A stretch of DNA of 39,337 nucleotides, taken from a virus. Under the pieces are notes generated by a model. The model was not told where the DNA came from, ran no database searches, and saw only the letters and a program-made list of their open reading frames with translations. The stretch spans positions 1 through 39,337 of IMG/VR virus record IMGVR_UViG_3300002460_000081. The stretch is one strand, 5' to 3'. Positions 1 to 9,250 of the stretch are shown in pieces. Positions within the stretch are counted from its first letter, which is position 1. Each line of letters starts with the position of its first letter. The position numbers and the translations under genes are program-made.

Positions 1-861
1 TTAACCGGGGAAGAATTCTTTGACGAGCCATTACGAGAGACGATTACCACGTTTGGGGAGCGGGAACCAAGGGAAGAGGTGGTCCGGCCCAGTCTGGAGC
101 CTCGACCTCCGCAATCCAGGGCCTTGCAAAATTACCTGGAACGACCCAGTTCAGTACCCAGAGTGCCGCCACCCGAGCCCTACCAGACACCTCCAGGCTT
201 GAGAGGGGAAACCCTGCCGGGATTGGAATACGGTCCTGCGCTGTACTCTCGTGAGGGAATCCGAGAAGCAGAAGAAGCCAACAGAAGACCGGCCTTGCAA
301 CCAACCACGCAAACCAAGGGGCAAGCTCCGCGCCTTGGCCCATCCGGGCCGGGGGTTGGCCCTCCCATGGGCAGGTCAGTCCCCACCATGGAACCGAGAG
401 TGCCGAGTGTATTCCGATATTTGGAGGAGCGGCAACCGGGAGAGGTTCCTGAGGACGTTGAAAGCCGTAAGACAGAAGAAGCAACCCTGACTGCCGGGAA
501 GCGCAGAAAGGCCCTGGAAGACATCCAGCCGGTTTCCAGGGCCGAGGCCAGGACGGAATACAACAGCCTGATGGCGGAAGCGCGGCGGCGCAAGGAGGGG
601 AAGGCAAACGAGCTCGGCGAGCCAGACCCTCGACCATTGGAAGAGATCCTGCAAGAGGTGGCCACAGAAGAAGGCTTGGACATTGAGGGGTTGAACCGGA
701 TACGGCTGGAAGGGTTGCCAAGGCTGGGTGGGCAGAGAAGGAGCACTACTGAAACCGGGAAGGTCTGGAGCAAGAGCCGCTGGCTAAAAGCAAATCCAGA
801 TGGAGATATAAGTGCTGCTGAAGCGGAAGCGACAAAGCAGGGCTATACGGTAATTGAATAA
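1..861 (+). CDS. Pro/Glu/Arg-rich virion-associated protein (5' truncated)
   Basis: The reading frame is already open at base 1 and has no stop before 859-861, so the true start lies outside the window; a GTG at 79 is only an internal candidate. The visible part is low in hydrophobics and rich in Pro, Glu and Arg in its first 130 residues. Charged helical segments follow (around the motif EARTEYNSLMAEARRRKEGK). The stop overlaps the start of the next gene (TAATG), so the two are translationally coupled. The position, directly before a very large internal-type protein, suggests a minor virion or ejection component. No family is recognised. Confidence 0.75.
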   Translation, partial: LTGEEFFDEPLRETITTFGEREPREEVVRPSLEPRPPQSRALQNYLERPSSVPRVPPPEPYQTPPGLRGETLPGLEYGPALYSREGIREAEEANRRPALQPTTQTKGQAPRLGPSGPGVGPPMGRSVPTMEPRVPSVFRYLEERQPGEVPEDVESRKTEEATLTAGKRRKALEDIQPVSRAEARTEYNSLMAEARRRKEGKANELGEPDPRPLEEILQEVATEEGLDIEGLNRIRLEGLPRLGGQRRSTTETGKVWSKSRWLKANPDGDISAAEAEATKQGYTVIE

Positions 862-3728
862 TGGCAAGCAGTCCGATTGACCTTACCGCAGGATTCGCGG
901 AAGAAGAAAAGAAGAGACCGTCCAGGATTGATTTGTCCGCAGGGATTGTGTCTCCTGGCGGAGAAGAAGAGCGGCGACCAGGGGAAGTGAGCGCCACAAA
1001 GCCGCCAGGGGCCGTCAGCCGGTTTGCGCGCGGAGTTGGGGAAGAAGCACTGAACATCCCCAAAATGCCCATCGAGATAGGCAAGGCGCTGGTCCCACGG
1101 ACTCTGGCAGAGCAATTCCTTCCTGGGTTGAGCTTGGTCAACAGGATGGTGATTGATCCTGCCAGGGAACAGTTCGGCAAGGCGGCGGGGCGATTCCAGG
1201 AAGGAAGGTGGGTGGAGGCTGCGGGACATGCTGCCGCTGGAGCCTTGCCCCTGCTGGGACCCATGGCGGCCAGTCTAGGAGAGCAGGCGGGAGAAGGCGA
1301 CATCGCAGGCGCGGCTGGCAGAGCTCTGGTGCTGGGAGGGTTGCCGTTTCTTCCAAGGGGCGTGAGGGCGTTGCGGGGGAAGGTGTCGCTGCCGAAAGCG
1401 CCAGCGCGCGCGCCACTGGCCTCAAGGTTGCGCGGGAAGGCTAGAAAGGCGGAAGGCCGGTTGGGTGAGATCACACAGGAGGGGAAGCCGCGATTGCCGG
1501 AGGAAATCTCCGCTGAGATACTGCGCGACGTTGCGACAATCCGTGAAACAGGAACCATCGGCGAAACAATCAAGCCTGCCGTGCGGGATGCGGCGCGAGA
1601 GGCATTTGGAAGCGAAGTGCGCGTTATTTCCGTGGAGAAAACCGTACGAACCAAGGAAATGCTCGTCGAACTTGACAAAAGATTCCAGGAGATCAAGAAA
1701 GCACCGGAAACCACCCCCGCCGATAAAATGAACCTGGAGCTTCTGAGCCATCAGCGCCGACTGCTAGCGGACCGCATAGCAGCCGAAAGGCGACAATGGG
1801 CCAGAATCGGACACGAGTACCAGAATGCGTTTGACGGGGTTTCGGAAGCTACTCTAAAGGAACTGGAACGCTTTGGAATCAACGTAAGGCAAATGGCTCG
1901 TCCGCGAGACCCCATTACGACCGGCTTAATTCGATCTATCAGGGATAGAAAGTGGGGCGAAGCGGCTAGGTACGCCACCGATCAAATAAGGCTCAATCTG
2001 TTCTCGATTGGCTCCTGGACCTTGGACATGGTCGGAAACGCCTCTGAGCTTTCAGGGCAGGCAGCACAGGCGATTGGGCGCGACCTGGTTTATGCCGCCA
2101 GGACAGGACAAGTCAAGTTCCCGGCCATTGAGGGAATAGGAAGAGCTTTCGGCGACCGCTGGCGCAAGGCGAGCTTGCCAATGGATGCGGCTATCGAGGA
2201 AGCCTTCGGGCAAACCGTTGGTGGAGAGATTGTGAGTGGAGCCGGGAAGGGTTCTCTGCTACGAAGGTTCCGCGAAGGGCAGGGCGGGTTGGCAAGAAGA
2301 GCTGGAAGGGCATTGCTTCCCGTTGGAGAACGCGGCGCTTTCACTTATCGCTCCACGCCAGCCAGCGCCGCTTTTGACGTTTTGCAAGGTACGCCGCTCT
2401 ATCTGAAAGGAACTATGGACATCATGGCGAAGCGGCTGTCAGCCACGGCAAATATCTGGAGGGACGCCATCAAAGCTGCGGACGCCAAAGGCTTGAAGGG
2501 CGTCGAGAGGCAAGACTTCTACAAAAACTATTTCGAGAACCTGCCTAAAGAAACTCTCGAAACCGCTATCCGGGAAGGCAATAAGGCCGGTTTCAATCGG
2601 CCCCTTTCCAACTTTGAAGAAGCGGTGGCGAGATCAACGCCAGCAAAGTTGTTCCTGATGGGCTTCCCGCGATGGGGTTTCCAGTTTACACGGTGGGCCG
2701 GGGAGATGCTCGGATATAACCCAGAACTTCTGTCAAAAATAAAGCGCGGTGCAGCAGGCCCAGAGGAAATTGGCGGCTATCTGGCAAAAACGGCCACCGG
2801 CTACGGCGGCCTGATGGCGATAGACCACTTCCTTTACGACAGGGTTGACTTTGATTCGATGGAGTACGTTACCGAGGATAATAACCGAGTGCGACTGAGC
2901 GGGCGGGAGCCGTTTGCAAGCGCCCTGTGGTTTTTGGCCTTGGTAAAAGGGGATGCCGACAAAGCATCTGCGGCTTTGAAATATGTCTCTGCGCCAGGAG
3001 CCGAAGTGTTGGGACAGAAAAAGATTGGTGGCCTACTGGGTGGAATCTTTACCTCGATAGGGCAGGCTATCGAGAATCCACAAAACAACCCGGTTGCTCT
3101 CAAGAGAGAGATGGAAAACATGCTGAACCGGATGCTTCCGGGACAGGCCATCCTGAGCACGATAGCTGGGATCATTGACCCAACTTACAGGGAAGGACTG
3201 GGTGCCGGATTGCCGGGAGTAGCGCAGACTCTACCGGCACGGCCAAGCCGAACTACCGGAGAGCCGTTCCGTCCGCGACAGCGACTTTTTTTGCCATTCG
3301 TCGGGGAGATTGGACCGAGCATTCCGGCGATTCGCGGAACCCCCATTCCGGGATTTGCGCGCCAGTTGGACCCTATCGAAAAACTGTTGACCCGGTACGG
3401 AAGAAACATTTATCGCGGCTTGCGCACACCCATTGCAGGATTTCCAGCAGGAGAAGCACCGCGAGAGCATCGCCGCGAGTGGGAAGAGGAATTTGGCAAA
3501 AACAGAAAGAAGGTTCTCGAATCACTGGCGGAGAGGTGGCAGAGCGGAGAACTGGAAAGGCTTGAAGATGAAAATGTCTTGGACCATATAAAGAAATTGG
3601 AAAGCCGAGCCAGCCAAGCGGCTACCAGAACCATCAACCAGAGGTACGGGACGCCCGCAAAATTGCCACGGCGACCAACCACAAGAGAATTGGCGCGCCC
3701 TAACATTTATCAGAGGTTGCAACCGTGA
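861..3728 (+). CDS. large internal virion / DNA-ejection-type protein
   Basis: A 955-residue protein starting at ATG overlapped by the previous stop. The N-terminus repeats a short motif (IDLTAG, IDLSAG), followed by a Gly/Ala-rich amphipathic stretch (about residues 80-180), then long charged helices. A central part has Trp-containing helices near FPRWGFQFTRW (about residue 610). The C-terminal 100 residues are highly charged and helical. Size, composition and position before the fibre-like genes match podovirus internal virion proteins that form the ejection conduit. No catalytic motif (for example a transglycosylase) was found. The function is inferred from position and composition. Confidence 0.7.
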   Translation: MASSPIDLTAGFAEEEKKRPSRIDLSAGIVSPGGEEERRPGEVSATKPPGAVSRFARGVGEEALNIPKMPIEIGKALVPRTLAEQFLPGLSLVNRMVIDPAREQFGKAAGRFQEGRWVEAAGHAAAGALPLLGPMAASLGEQAGEGDIAGAAGRALVLGGLPFLPRGVRALRGKVSLPKAPARAPLASRLRGKARKAEGRLGEITQEGKPRLPEEISAEILRDVATIRETGTIGETIKPAVRDAAREAFGSEVRVISVEKTVRTKEMLVELDKRFQEIKKAPETTPADKMNLELLSHQRRLLADRIAAERRQWARIGHEYQNAFDGVSEATLKELERFGINVRQMARPRDPITTGLIRSIRDRKWGEAARYATDQIRLNLFSIGSWTLDMVGNASELSGQAAQAIGRDLVYAARTGQVKFPAIEGIGRAFGDRWRKASLPMDAAIEEAFGQTVGGEIVSGAGKGSLLRRFREGQGGLARRAGRALLPVGERGAFTYRSTPASAAFDVLQGTPLYLKGTMDIMAKRLSATANIWRDAIKAADAKGLKGVERQDFYKNYFENLPKETLETAIREGNKAGFNRPLSNFEEAVARSTPAKLFLMGFPRWGFQFTRWAGEMLGYNPELLSKIKRGAAGPEEIGGYLAKTATGYGGLMAIDHFLYDRVDFDSMEYVTEDNNRVRLSGREPFASALWFLALVKGDADKASAALKYVSAPGAEVLGQKKIGGLLGGIFTSIGQAIENPQNNPVALKREMENMLNRMLPGQAILSTIAGIIDPTYREGLGAGLPGVAQTLPARPSRTTGEPFRPRQRLFLPFVGEIGPSIPAIRGTPIPGFARQLDPIEKLLTRYGRNIYRGLRTPIAGFPAGEAPREHRREWEEEFGKNRKKVLESLAERWQSGELERLEDENVLDHIKKLESRASQAATRTINQRYGTPAKLPRRPTTRELARPNIYQRLQP

Positions 3729-3761
3729 AAGGAACAGGCGAATAACGAAAGGAGCAAGATA

Positions 3762-4142
3762 ATGGCGATTGATTTTGACGAAGTTCGGCACATGAGATTT
3801 GGACAGAGTGAAAAGGTGGTGGTGGAGGCAACTGCCACGGGCACGGCCACCTCCCGCCCGTTCCGCCTGCCGCGACCCTACCGCCATGCCGGGGAGACAT
3901 GGCCGCAAGTCATGTTTCAGTTTGTGGTGGCGAATGGAAGCATTTCGGCCCTGATTGCCACTTTGCAGGTATCTTTGGACGGCGGGACGACCTATTCCAC
4001 CTTCGTAGCGGGAGTTGATTTTGCGGCGGTAGCGGCCCAGGCTCTGAACCTGAATGCCGGGAGTGACGCAATCTATCGCTGGAACATCACGACCTTTACC
4101 GGCGCGGATACCCCGAAGGCCAACATTTACGCTGTAGTCTAA
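3762..4142 (+). CDS. small beta-rich virion protein
   Basis: 126 residues, with an SD-like GAAAGGAG before the ATG. It is predominantly beta, with alternating polar and hydrophobic residues, and contains a DGGTTYSTF segment of the kind seen in phage head-tail joining or fibre-attached beta-sandwich proteins. There is no signal peptide, unlike the genes that follow. It sits between the large internal protein and the exported fibre-like proteins. A structural role is likely but unproven. Confidence 0.6.
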   Translation: MAIDFDEVRHMRFGQSEKVVVEATATGTATSRPFRLPRPYRHAGETWPQVMFQFVVANGSISALIATLQVSLDGGTTYSTFVAGVDFAAVAAQALNLNAGSDAIYRWNITTFTGADTPKANIYAVV

Positions 4143-4170
4143 GGCGCGGAGATCGAAAGGAACTGGACAG

Positions 4171-5682
4171 ATGAGAAAATCACTTTTTACCTTAATCGCA
4201 TTCGTCTTGCTGGGAATCCCTAAAGCCGAAGCGCAGTTCCCGCGCATCTTCTCCGCTGCCGCCGCGAAAACGGGGGGATGTACTATCCTCCAGTTGTGGA
4301 TTGGCACGGATGATCCAGCGTTCTACTACTGCGATCCGGTCGCAGGGGAATGGAAAAAACTGATTCCTTCCGGCAGCACAGTGGCGCTGGGCGATCTGCC
4401 GACGGGAACCGCGAACCAATACCTGAAAACCAACGCCGGGGAAACTTCTCTGGAGCATGTTACGTTATCGGTCGGAACCGCTGGAACTGATTTTGCCATC
4501 GCGCATGGAGTAGGGACGACCATTTTTAATCTGCCGGATGCCTCCGCTACTAATCGCGGCGCATTACTTTCGGCAGACTGGACTATATTCAACAATAAAA
4601 GTGATCTAACCGCCGATGCCACGCTGAACACTATCCAAAAAGGCGACGGCACGAACCTGGTGAATTCACAGATCACTGATAGCGGAAGTCTAATCACCTT
4701 GCCGGGCGCAGTAACATTTAGCAGCGTGGGAGCTATCACCATCCCCGACACCACCACTTCTACAACCGGTGTGATCTACAAGGGTGCGGATCGGTTCGTT
4801 CACAACTTCCACCATCCCACCGGGGATTCGGCTGTTCCTCTTGGACAGAACACCTTTGTGGGAGTTACTGCCGGAAATCTCACGATGGGGAGTACCGCCA
4901 CAAGCACATCCCATGGTTCTTTAAACTCCGTCCTTGGTTTTCAAGCGTTTTTTAATAATACCCTAGGCTATTACAATGCAGCCTTTGGTGTGAATTCTCT
5001 TTATACTAACACAACCGGCTACGAAAATGCAGTCTTTGGTGCGCTTTCTCTTTTTAGTAATACAACAGGCTACGAAAATGCAGCCCTTGGTTTGAGTGCT
5101 CTTTTTAGTAATACAACAGGCTTTAGCAATTCTGCCCTTGGCAGGGAAGCGGGTAGGTTCATAGCTGATGGAAGCACGCCAAATCAGACCAGCAACACTT
5201 CTGTTTACTTGGGTAATCTTACCAAGGCAAATGCGGATGGAGATGCCAACGAAATCGTCATCGGCTACAATGCTATCGGCGCAGGCTCGAATACGGCCGT
5301 ACTCGGTAATTCCAGCGTAACCAAGGTTTACCTGGGAAGTTCGGCGGGCACTTCGCTATTACAAACGCAGCGGGTTGACACCGCCACTAATTGCTCTGAC
5401 TCTGCCGGAGATGCGGCTTGTGTGGCCGCATCAGCAGGCTCCGTCGTGATTGACGCCGCCGACACCAACACGGTGGTAAGCACCACTGCCGTAACAGCCA
5501 ACAGCCAAATTTTTATTATGGAGGATTCCAGCCTGGGGACGCGGCTTTCCGTAACCTGCAACACAACGACAGGGCGGCTCTACACGATCACGGCCAGGAC
5601 TGCCGGAACTTCTTTCACGATTACGGCAAGCGCGGCTCCGACAACCAACCCGGCGTGCCTGAGCTATTGGGTGGTGAATTAA
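4171..5682 (+). CDS. exported tail-fibre-like repeat protein
   Basis: 503 residues. The N-terminus is a textbook type I signal peptide (charged MRK, a hydrophobic core, then KAEA before QFPR), odd for a phage fibre. The middle holds adhesin or fibre-type repeats: a 17-residue unit based on GYENAxxGxxSLFSNTT occurs about three times (roughly residues 265-320). An NEIVIGYNAIGAGSNTAVLG segment follows, which in many fibres precedes an intramolecular chaperone. No S74 chaperone is present here; instead there is a beta-rich Cys-containing C-terminal domain. The next gene starts 2 bases after the stop. It could be a virion fibre or a host-surface protein; the signal peptide favours export. Confidence 0.75.
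   Translation: MRKSLFTLIAFVLLGIPKAEAQFPRIFSAAAAKTGGCTILQLWIGTDDPAFYYCDPVAGEWKKLIPSGSTVALGDLPTGTANQYLKTNAGETSLEHVTLSVGTAGTDFAIAHGVGTTIFNLPDASATNRGALLSADWTIFNNKSDLTADATLNTIQKGDGTNLVNSQITDSGSLITLPGAVTFSSVGAITIPDTTTSTTGVIYKGADRFVHNFHHPTGDSAVPLGQNTFVGVTAGNLTMGSTATSTSHGSLNSVLGFQAFFNNTLGYYNAAFGVNSLYTNTTGYENAVFGALSLFSNTTGYENAALGLSALFSNTTGFSNSALGREAGRFIADGSTPNQTSNTSVYLGNLTKANADGDANEIVIGYNAIGAGSNTAVLGNSSVTKVYLGSSAGTSLLQTQRVDTATNCSDSAGDAACVAASAGSVVIDAADTNTVVSTTAVTANSQIFIMEDSSLGTRLSVTCNTTTGRLYTITARTAGTSFTITASAAPTTNPACLSYWVVN
4966..5145 (+). repeat. 51-bp tandem repeats in the fibre-like gene
   Basis: Imperfect 51-bp units encode the 17-residue repeat. Two central units both begin with GGCTACGAAAATGCAG and end with TTTAGTAATACAACA, and flanking units are more diverged. 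The segment is visibly more A+T-rich than its surroundings, suggesting recent expansion or import of this module. Confidence 0.75.
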
Positions 5683-5683
5683 C

Positions 5684-7105
5684 ATGAAAAAAACTTTTTG
5701 GGTCATTCTGCTCATATTAGGGATTACCAGTATGGGCTGGACACAATCTGATCCCGCAGGACAGATTGTTCCTCGCGGACCAACGCCACCGGCAAATTGT
5801 GATGTAGGCGAGATTTATTTCGACACGGATGCTACGGTTGGCCAGAACTGGCTCGGTTGTACTGCCGCAGATACCTGGACCTTGCTGGGCGATGGGGGGG
5901 CCGGTGGCGGATACGACACGGTTGACGATGAGAATGCTCCGCTCACACAGAGAACAACGCTGAACTTTGAAGGAGCGGGAGTATCCTGCGCTGATGACAC
6001 GGATCAGACGACCTGTACAATAGCTGGTGGGGGCTCTACGACGTTCGATCTGGTGGGAGCGGGGACCAACACGACTGCGGCAATGGTGGTGGGTTCGGGC
6101 GCGTCGCTGCGCAGCGCGGCGGGTATCTTAGGGCTTCCAAACTCTATTACTCCTCCGGCCACTTGCACGGTTGGGGATGTCTATTTCGATAGCGACGCGG
6201 CTGCCGGGCTTCGCTTGGGCATCTGTACGGCGACGGATACCTGGACATGGATGGACAACCCCTTCGGGAGTTCCATTGGGGCCTCGGAGGTGGACGCCGA
6301 TATTGCCACGCAAGCGGAACTGGACTCCCACACCGGGGCGACGGACGCCCACAGCGCCACTGCCGCCAACACAGCGGAGCGCATTGTCCTGCGGGATGCT
6401 TTAGGAGACTTCGCAGCGGGCACGATCACGGCAACACTGACGGGGAATGTAACGGGCGCTCTGACGGGCAACGCGGATACGGCGACAACCGCGACCACAG
6501 CCAATGCGGGCGACTCGGCAACGGACTTCTTCGCCTCCGGCACAATCGGGGCTGCCAGACTGCCCAACCTGGAAAGCCTGAATGGGGCGGTAACGGATGG
6601 GCAGGTTCCCGACAATATCACGGTCAGCTTGGCGGCGACAGCCACGGCGCTGGCTGCGGATGGAGCCAACTGCACGGCGCAATTCCCGCTTGGCGTGGAT
6701 GCCTCAGGCGCGGTGCAGGACTGCACCACGGTCAGTTCGGCGCAAATGGCGGCGGCCAACAAGTCATTCAACAAGGCCGTATCCTGGGAGACCCCGACCA
6801 CCGATGACAGTTACAAGTTCATGGCAATGCACGAGAGCCATGCCGTTACTCTGACGCGGGTATTCTGCGCGGTATTGGGCGGAACCAGCGCAACCATCAA
6901 CCTCCGCAAAACATCTGAGGCGGCTCCGTTCAGTGGGGGCACGGCGGCGCTGACTTCCAACTTGGTTTGTGATTTGGATGGCGCAAACAGCGTTACGTTT
7001 TCCAGCGCCGGGGTAGCCGCAAACACGCCTCTGATGGTTGAGGTAACGGCGGTGAGCGGCGTGGTTACCAACATCATCATCGGGATTCACGCGACGAGGG
7101 ATTGA
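5684..7105 (+). CDS. exported fibre-like protein with duplicated Cys module
   Basis: 473 residues. A signal peptide (MKKTFWVILLILGITSMGWT) is predicted to expose QSDP. Two homologous Cys-containing modules follow: one near residues 30-65 (CDVGEIYFDTDATVG ending in WTLLG) and one near residues 158-193 (CTVGDVYFDSDAAAG ending in WTWMD). A fibre-like low-complexity region follows (GNVTGALTGNADTATTATTA), and then a beta-rich C-terminal domain. The gene begins 2 bases after its neighbour and its stop overlaps the next start. A cell-surface or virion-fibre role is inferred; the export signal is visible. Confidence 0.7.
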   Translation: MKKTFWVILLILGITSMGWTQSDPAGQIVPRGPTPPANCDVGEIYFDTDATVGQNWLGCTAADTWTLLGDGGAGGGYDTVDDENAPLTQRTTLNFEGAGVSCADDTDQTTCTIAGGGSTTFDLVGAGTNTTAAMVVGSGASLRSAAGILGLPNSITPPATCTVGDVYFDSDAAAGLRLGICTATDTWTWMDNPFGSSIGASEVDADIATQAELDSHTGATDAHSATAANTAERIVLRDALGDFAAGTITATLTGNVTGALTGNADTATTATTANAGDSATDFFASGTIGAARLPNLESLNGAVTDGQVPDNITVSLAATATALAADGANCTAQFPLGVDASGAVQDCTTVSSAQMAAANKSFNKAVSWETPTTDDSYKFMAMHESHAVTLTRVFCAVLGGTSATINLRKTSEAAPFSGGTAALTSNLVCDLDGANSVTFSSAGVAANTPLMVEVTAVSGVVTNIIIGIHATRD

Positions 7106-7755
7106 TGAAAAAATACTTCCTGGCCGTTTTGATGCTGTCGGCCCTGAGTCTGTGGGCGGTAACTTATTCTCAGCCGTTTGCCGCTGGGCATGGCTTTGCA
7201 GCCACGCAGTCGGGGGCCTGCGATACCAGCCTGACCGATGCCGATGACGCAACGAATGGCAACCCGGCGGCCAGCGTAAAAACTACCTGCGTTGGCCGAA
7301 ACGATGCGCCTACCTCGACATGGAAGAAGGCGCTGACCTGGGAAGCGATGGGCGTTACGTCGGGGAACAACGTAACGCAGGTAGACGGTAAGTACGACCA
7401 CGCCATCATTGCCAGAAGCCATGCCTCGACGCCAGCAACTGGGCCCCTAGAGATTTGGAACAGCGCAGACACGGCAACCTGCATGGCCTCTGACCCGGAA
7501 GCGTTATTGCAATATGCTTCCGGCACGGGCGGTACGGCATGGGCCACAAGGGACGCTACGGGCGCTGTAGCGGTCAATGCGGGATGCCAGGCTTCTACAA
7601 CTACGGTTACTGTAAGAGGGGCTATCCGTCCAAATACGGGAAACAATGCCAGCGCCACTACCCAGGTCAACGTGGACAACCTAGTGCTTACCATTACGGA
7701 AGTAACCCCATCGGGCCGGAGCCGGGTGATTATCAGCAGGCTGGAGTTGGAATGA
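7105..7755 (+). CDS. exported beta-rich protein
   Basis: 216 residues from the ATG that overlaps the previous stop (TGATG); a TTG one codon earlier is also possible. The signal peptide MKKYFLAVLMLSALSLWAVTYS is predicted to expose QPFA. The mature part is Thr/Ala/Asn-rich and beta-like, with several Cys that could form disulfides in the periplasm. It overlaps the next start by 4 bases. No family is recognised. It belongs with the two preceding exported proteins by composition and linkage. Confidence 0.65.
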   Translation: MKKYFLAVLMLSALSLWAVTYSQPFAAGHGFAATQSGACDTSLTDADDATNGNPAASVKTTCVGRNDAPTSTWKKALTWEAMGVTSGNNVTQVDGKYDHAIIARSHASTPATGPLEIWNSADTATCMASDPEALLQYASGTGGTAWATRDATGAVAVNAGCQASTTTVTVRGAIRPNTGNNASATTQVNVDNLVLTITEVTPSGRSRVIISRLELE

Positions 7756-8297
7756 GAAGCAGTTTTGCAATTCTGTTTGTCGCAGTCGTAGTAGCTTCCG
7801 GCTGCGGCGGGGGGAGGGTGCCGGTGACCCAGCCAACACCCCCGGTAGCCTCCCCTGCTATTGAAACGGAAGAAGATGTAATTGTGCGCGAATCCCTGGA
7901 TGAGGCCATGGACAGGGTGCGCAGGATTGACTTGGAGGTCAAGGGGCCGGAAGTTTACCAAGTGATCTTCGTGGAGTCGAATTGCACCGGCAGAACTGGA
8001 GGGGGAGGATTCCTCGCGGGACATTTAATGAAAGAGGATGAGCTTAGCTACCTTCGGGCGAATCCCGATTACACAACCCTGATTGATGGGAACCCGTGTG
8101 TCCAGGGGTACTCCGATATTGTAGGGGTGGCGATCCCTACCCTCTACATGGTTAAAGGGGCCGCTCCGACTCATGAATTTATGCACTTGATCTGGTTTCT
8201 GAATCATGCCGGGAACATGTGTCCGAGTGGACTATTTTGGGAGTACCAGTTTATCGAGCATGGCGGAGAGTGCGATCCACTGAGGTATGAGCCATGA
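7752..8297 (+). CDS. putative HExxH metalloprotease-like lipoprotein
   Basis: 181 residues from an ATG overlapping the preceding stop. The N-terminus is a lipoprotein signal (hydrophobic core, lipobox ASGC, then Gly-rich linker). The C-terminal domain contains HEFMH at residues 141-145, a zincin-type HExxH zinc site. A Cys lies 12 residues after the second His, and HGGECDPL starts at His170. The same layout occurs in the next gene, so the motif is unlikely to be chance. The third zinc ligand may be His170 or the Asp of ECD. It is predicted to be membrane-anchored and periplasmic or surface exposed. The substrate is unknown; protease activity is inference from the motif. Confidence 0.65.
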   Translation: MRSSFAILFVAVVVASGCGGGRVPVTQPTPPVASPAIETEEDVIVRESLDEAMDRVRRIDLEVKGPEVYQVIFVESNCTGRTGGGGFLAGHLMKEDELSYLRANPDYTTLIDGNPCVQGYSDIVGVAIPTLYMVKGAAPTHEFMHLIWFLNHAGNMCPSGLFWEYQFIEHGGECDPLRYEP

Positions 8298-8935
8298 ACA
8301 ATAAAATCCAGCAACCGCTAAATGTTTTTCTTCACTGGTTTTTACTGGTTGCGGTTTTCGTTCTGGCCGTTAGGTTTGCAGCCGGGCAGGAAGCGGATTA
8401 TCCGCCGGAGTGGGTGAAAAACCGCATAGCAGTACCTCAAATCGTCAAGCGCTTTGGGAACAATTACAGTATCTATGTCCACCACGGCTCCACCATATTC
8501 ATCATTGGACCGATCAGCAAGGAGGACAGTTCGGTGGCGATGGGAACGGCGATCCGGGAACTTCGCGCAGTCGCGGAAACCATTGCCATACCCAGACGCT
8601 ATGCGGTAATTTATCATCGCTCGATCATTCAGGAAGATGGTTGTCTGGAGCAGGGAATATGGGACTACGAAGGCAGAAAATACGATCATTGCTACATTGG
8701 ACTTACAGATATGGGAACCTACGAGCTTCCCGTGATCTTCCTTGTTAGCCGGGACGTGGGTATCTTGATCCATGAAATCAGACACATGCTTTACTACCTG
8801 ATTCGGAAGGATGAGCGCTGTAAATTTTACCCGCAGATCACCACAACACACATGATCGGGCATGGCGGGGCTTGTGATCCCCTTGGTAGCGGAAGACCGT
8901 GGGGGGTGGCTTATGGAAGCCTGGAAAGGAGATAG
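8294..8935 (+). CDS. putative exported HExxH metalloprotease-like protein
   Basis: 213 residues starting in a 4-base overlap with the lipoprotein gene. A hydrophobic signal or anchor segment ends FAAG before QEAD. It contains HEIRH (160-164), a Cys 12 residues later and HGGACDPL starting at His190, in the same order and nearly the same spacing as the upstream lipoprotein. Both also share an upstream C-x-x-G-x-[ST]-D segment followed by a Pro about 7 residues on. These are therefore diverged paralogues, one lipid-anchored and one soluble or signal-anchored. A zinc peptidase fold is inferred; no known peptidase family was recognised. Peptidoglycan-crosslink, lysis or surface-protein cleavage are possible roles. 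Confidence 0.65.
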   Translation: MNNKIQQPLNVFLHWFLLVAVFVLAVRFAAGQEADYPPEWVKNRIAVPQIVKRFGNNYSIYVHHGSTIFIIGPISKEDSSVAMGTAIRELRAVAETIAIPRRYAVIYHRSIIQEDGCLEQGIWDYEGRKYDHCYIGLTDMGTYELPVIFLVSRDVGILIHEIRHMLYYLIRKDERCKFYPQITTTHMIGHGGACDPLGSGRPWGVAYGSLERR

Positions 8936-8941
8936 ACGCAA

Positions 8942-9235
8942 ATGGCTACCTGGAAATCCAGATCATTCCCGGTTCGGACGGCGGGCCACATTGTCGGGTG
9001 GTTTTCCACGGCATCCGTAATCGTCTATGTTGCCCGTGGGATAATTCCTGACCGCCTGACCGCGCTGATTGTGATGCTCCTGGGACAAGTCATCCTGATC
9101 TACCTGACCATTTTCCTTGAGCTTTTGGAGTTTGCCCAAGAGAAACAGGATCGCGGGAAGATGGTTTTGGACACGGCTTTCAAGCTGGCCAGCGTCATTG
9201 CGGGAGCCTGTACAATAGTCTGGTGGTGGAGGTAA
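8942..9235 (+). CDS. small membrane protein, holin candidate
   Basis: 97 residues with a strong SD (GGAGATAG) before ATG. Two or three hydrophobic segments are visible: about residues 15-33, 40-62 and a C-terminal AGACTIVWWWR stretch, with a charged loop EFAQEKQDRGK. Size and topology fit class I or III holins. It is followed by another exported peptide and a second holin-like gene upstream of the endolysin candidate. The holin call rests on topology and context only. Confidence 0.55.
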   Translation: MATWKSRSFPVRTAGHIVGWFSTASVIVYVARGIIPDRLTALIVMLLGQVILIYLTIFLELLEFAQEKQDRGKMVLDTAFKLASVIAGACTIVWWWR

Positions 9236-9250
9236 AGGAGGTGATATAAA

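Noticed and set aside
44-721. Minus-strand frame over the first gene
   Set aside because: Codon pattern follows the plus-strand gene that is open from the window edge; no SD on the minus strand.
3522-4307. Minus-strand 261-codon frame
   Set aside because: It crosses the ends of three plus-strand genes with SD sites and contains no recognisable domain.
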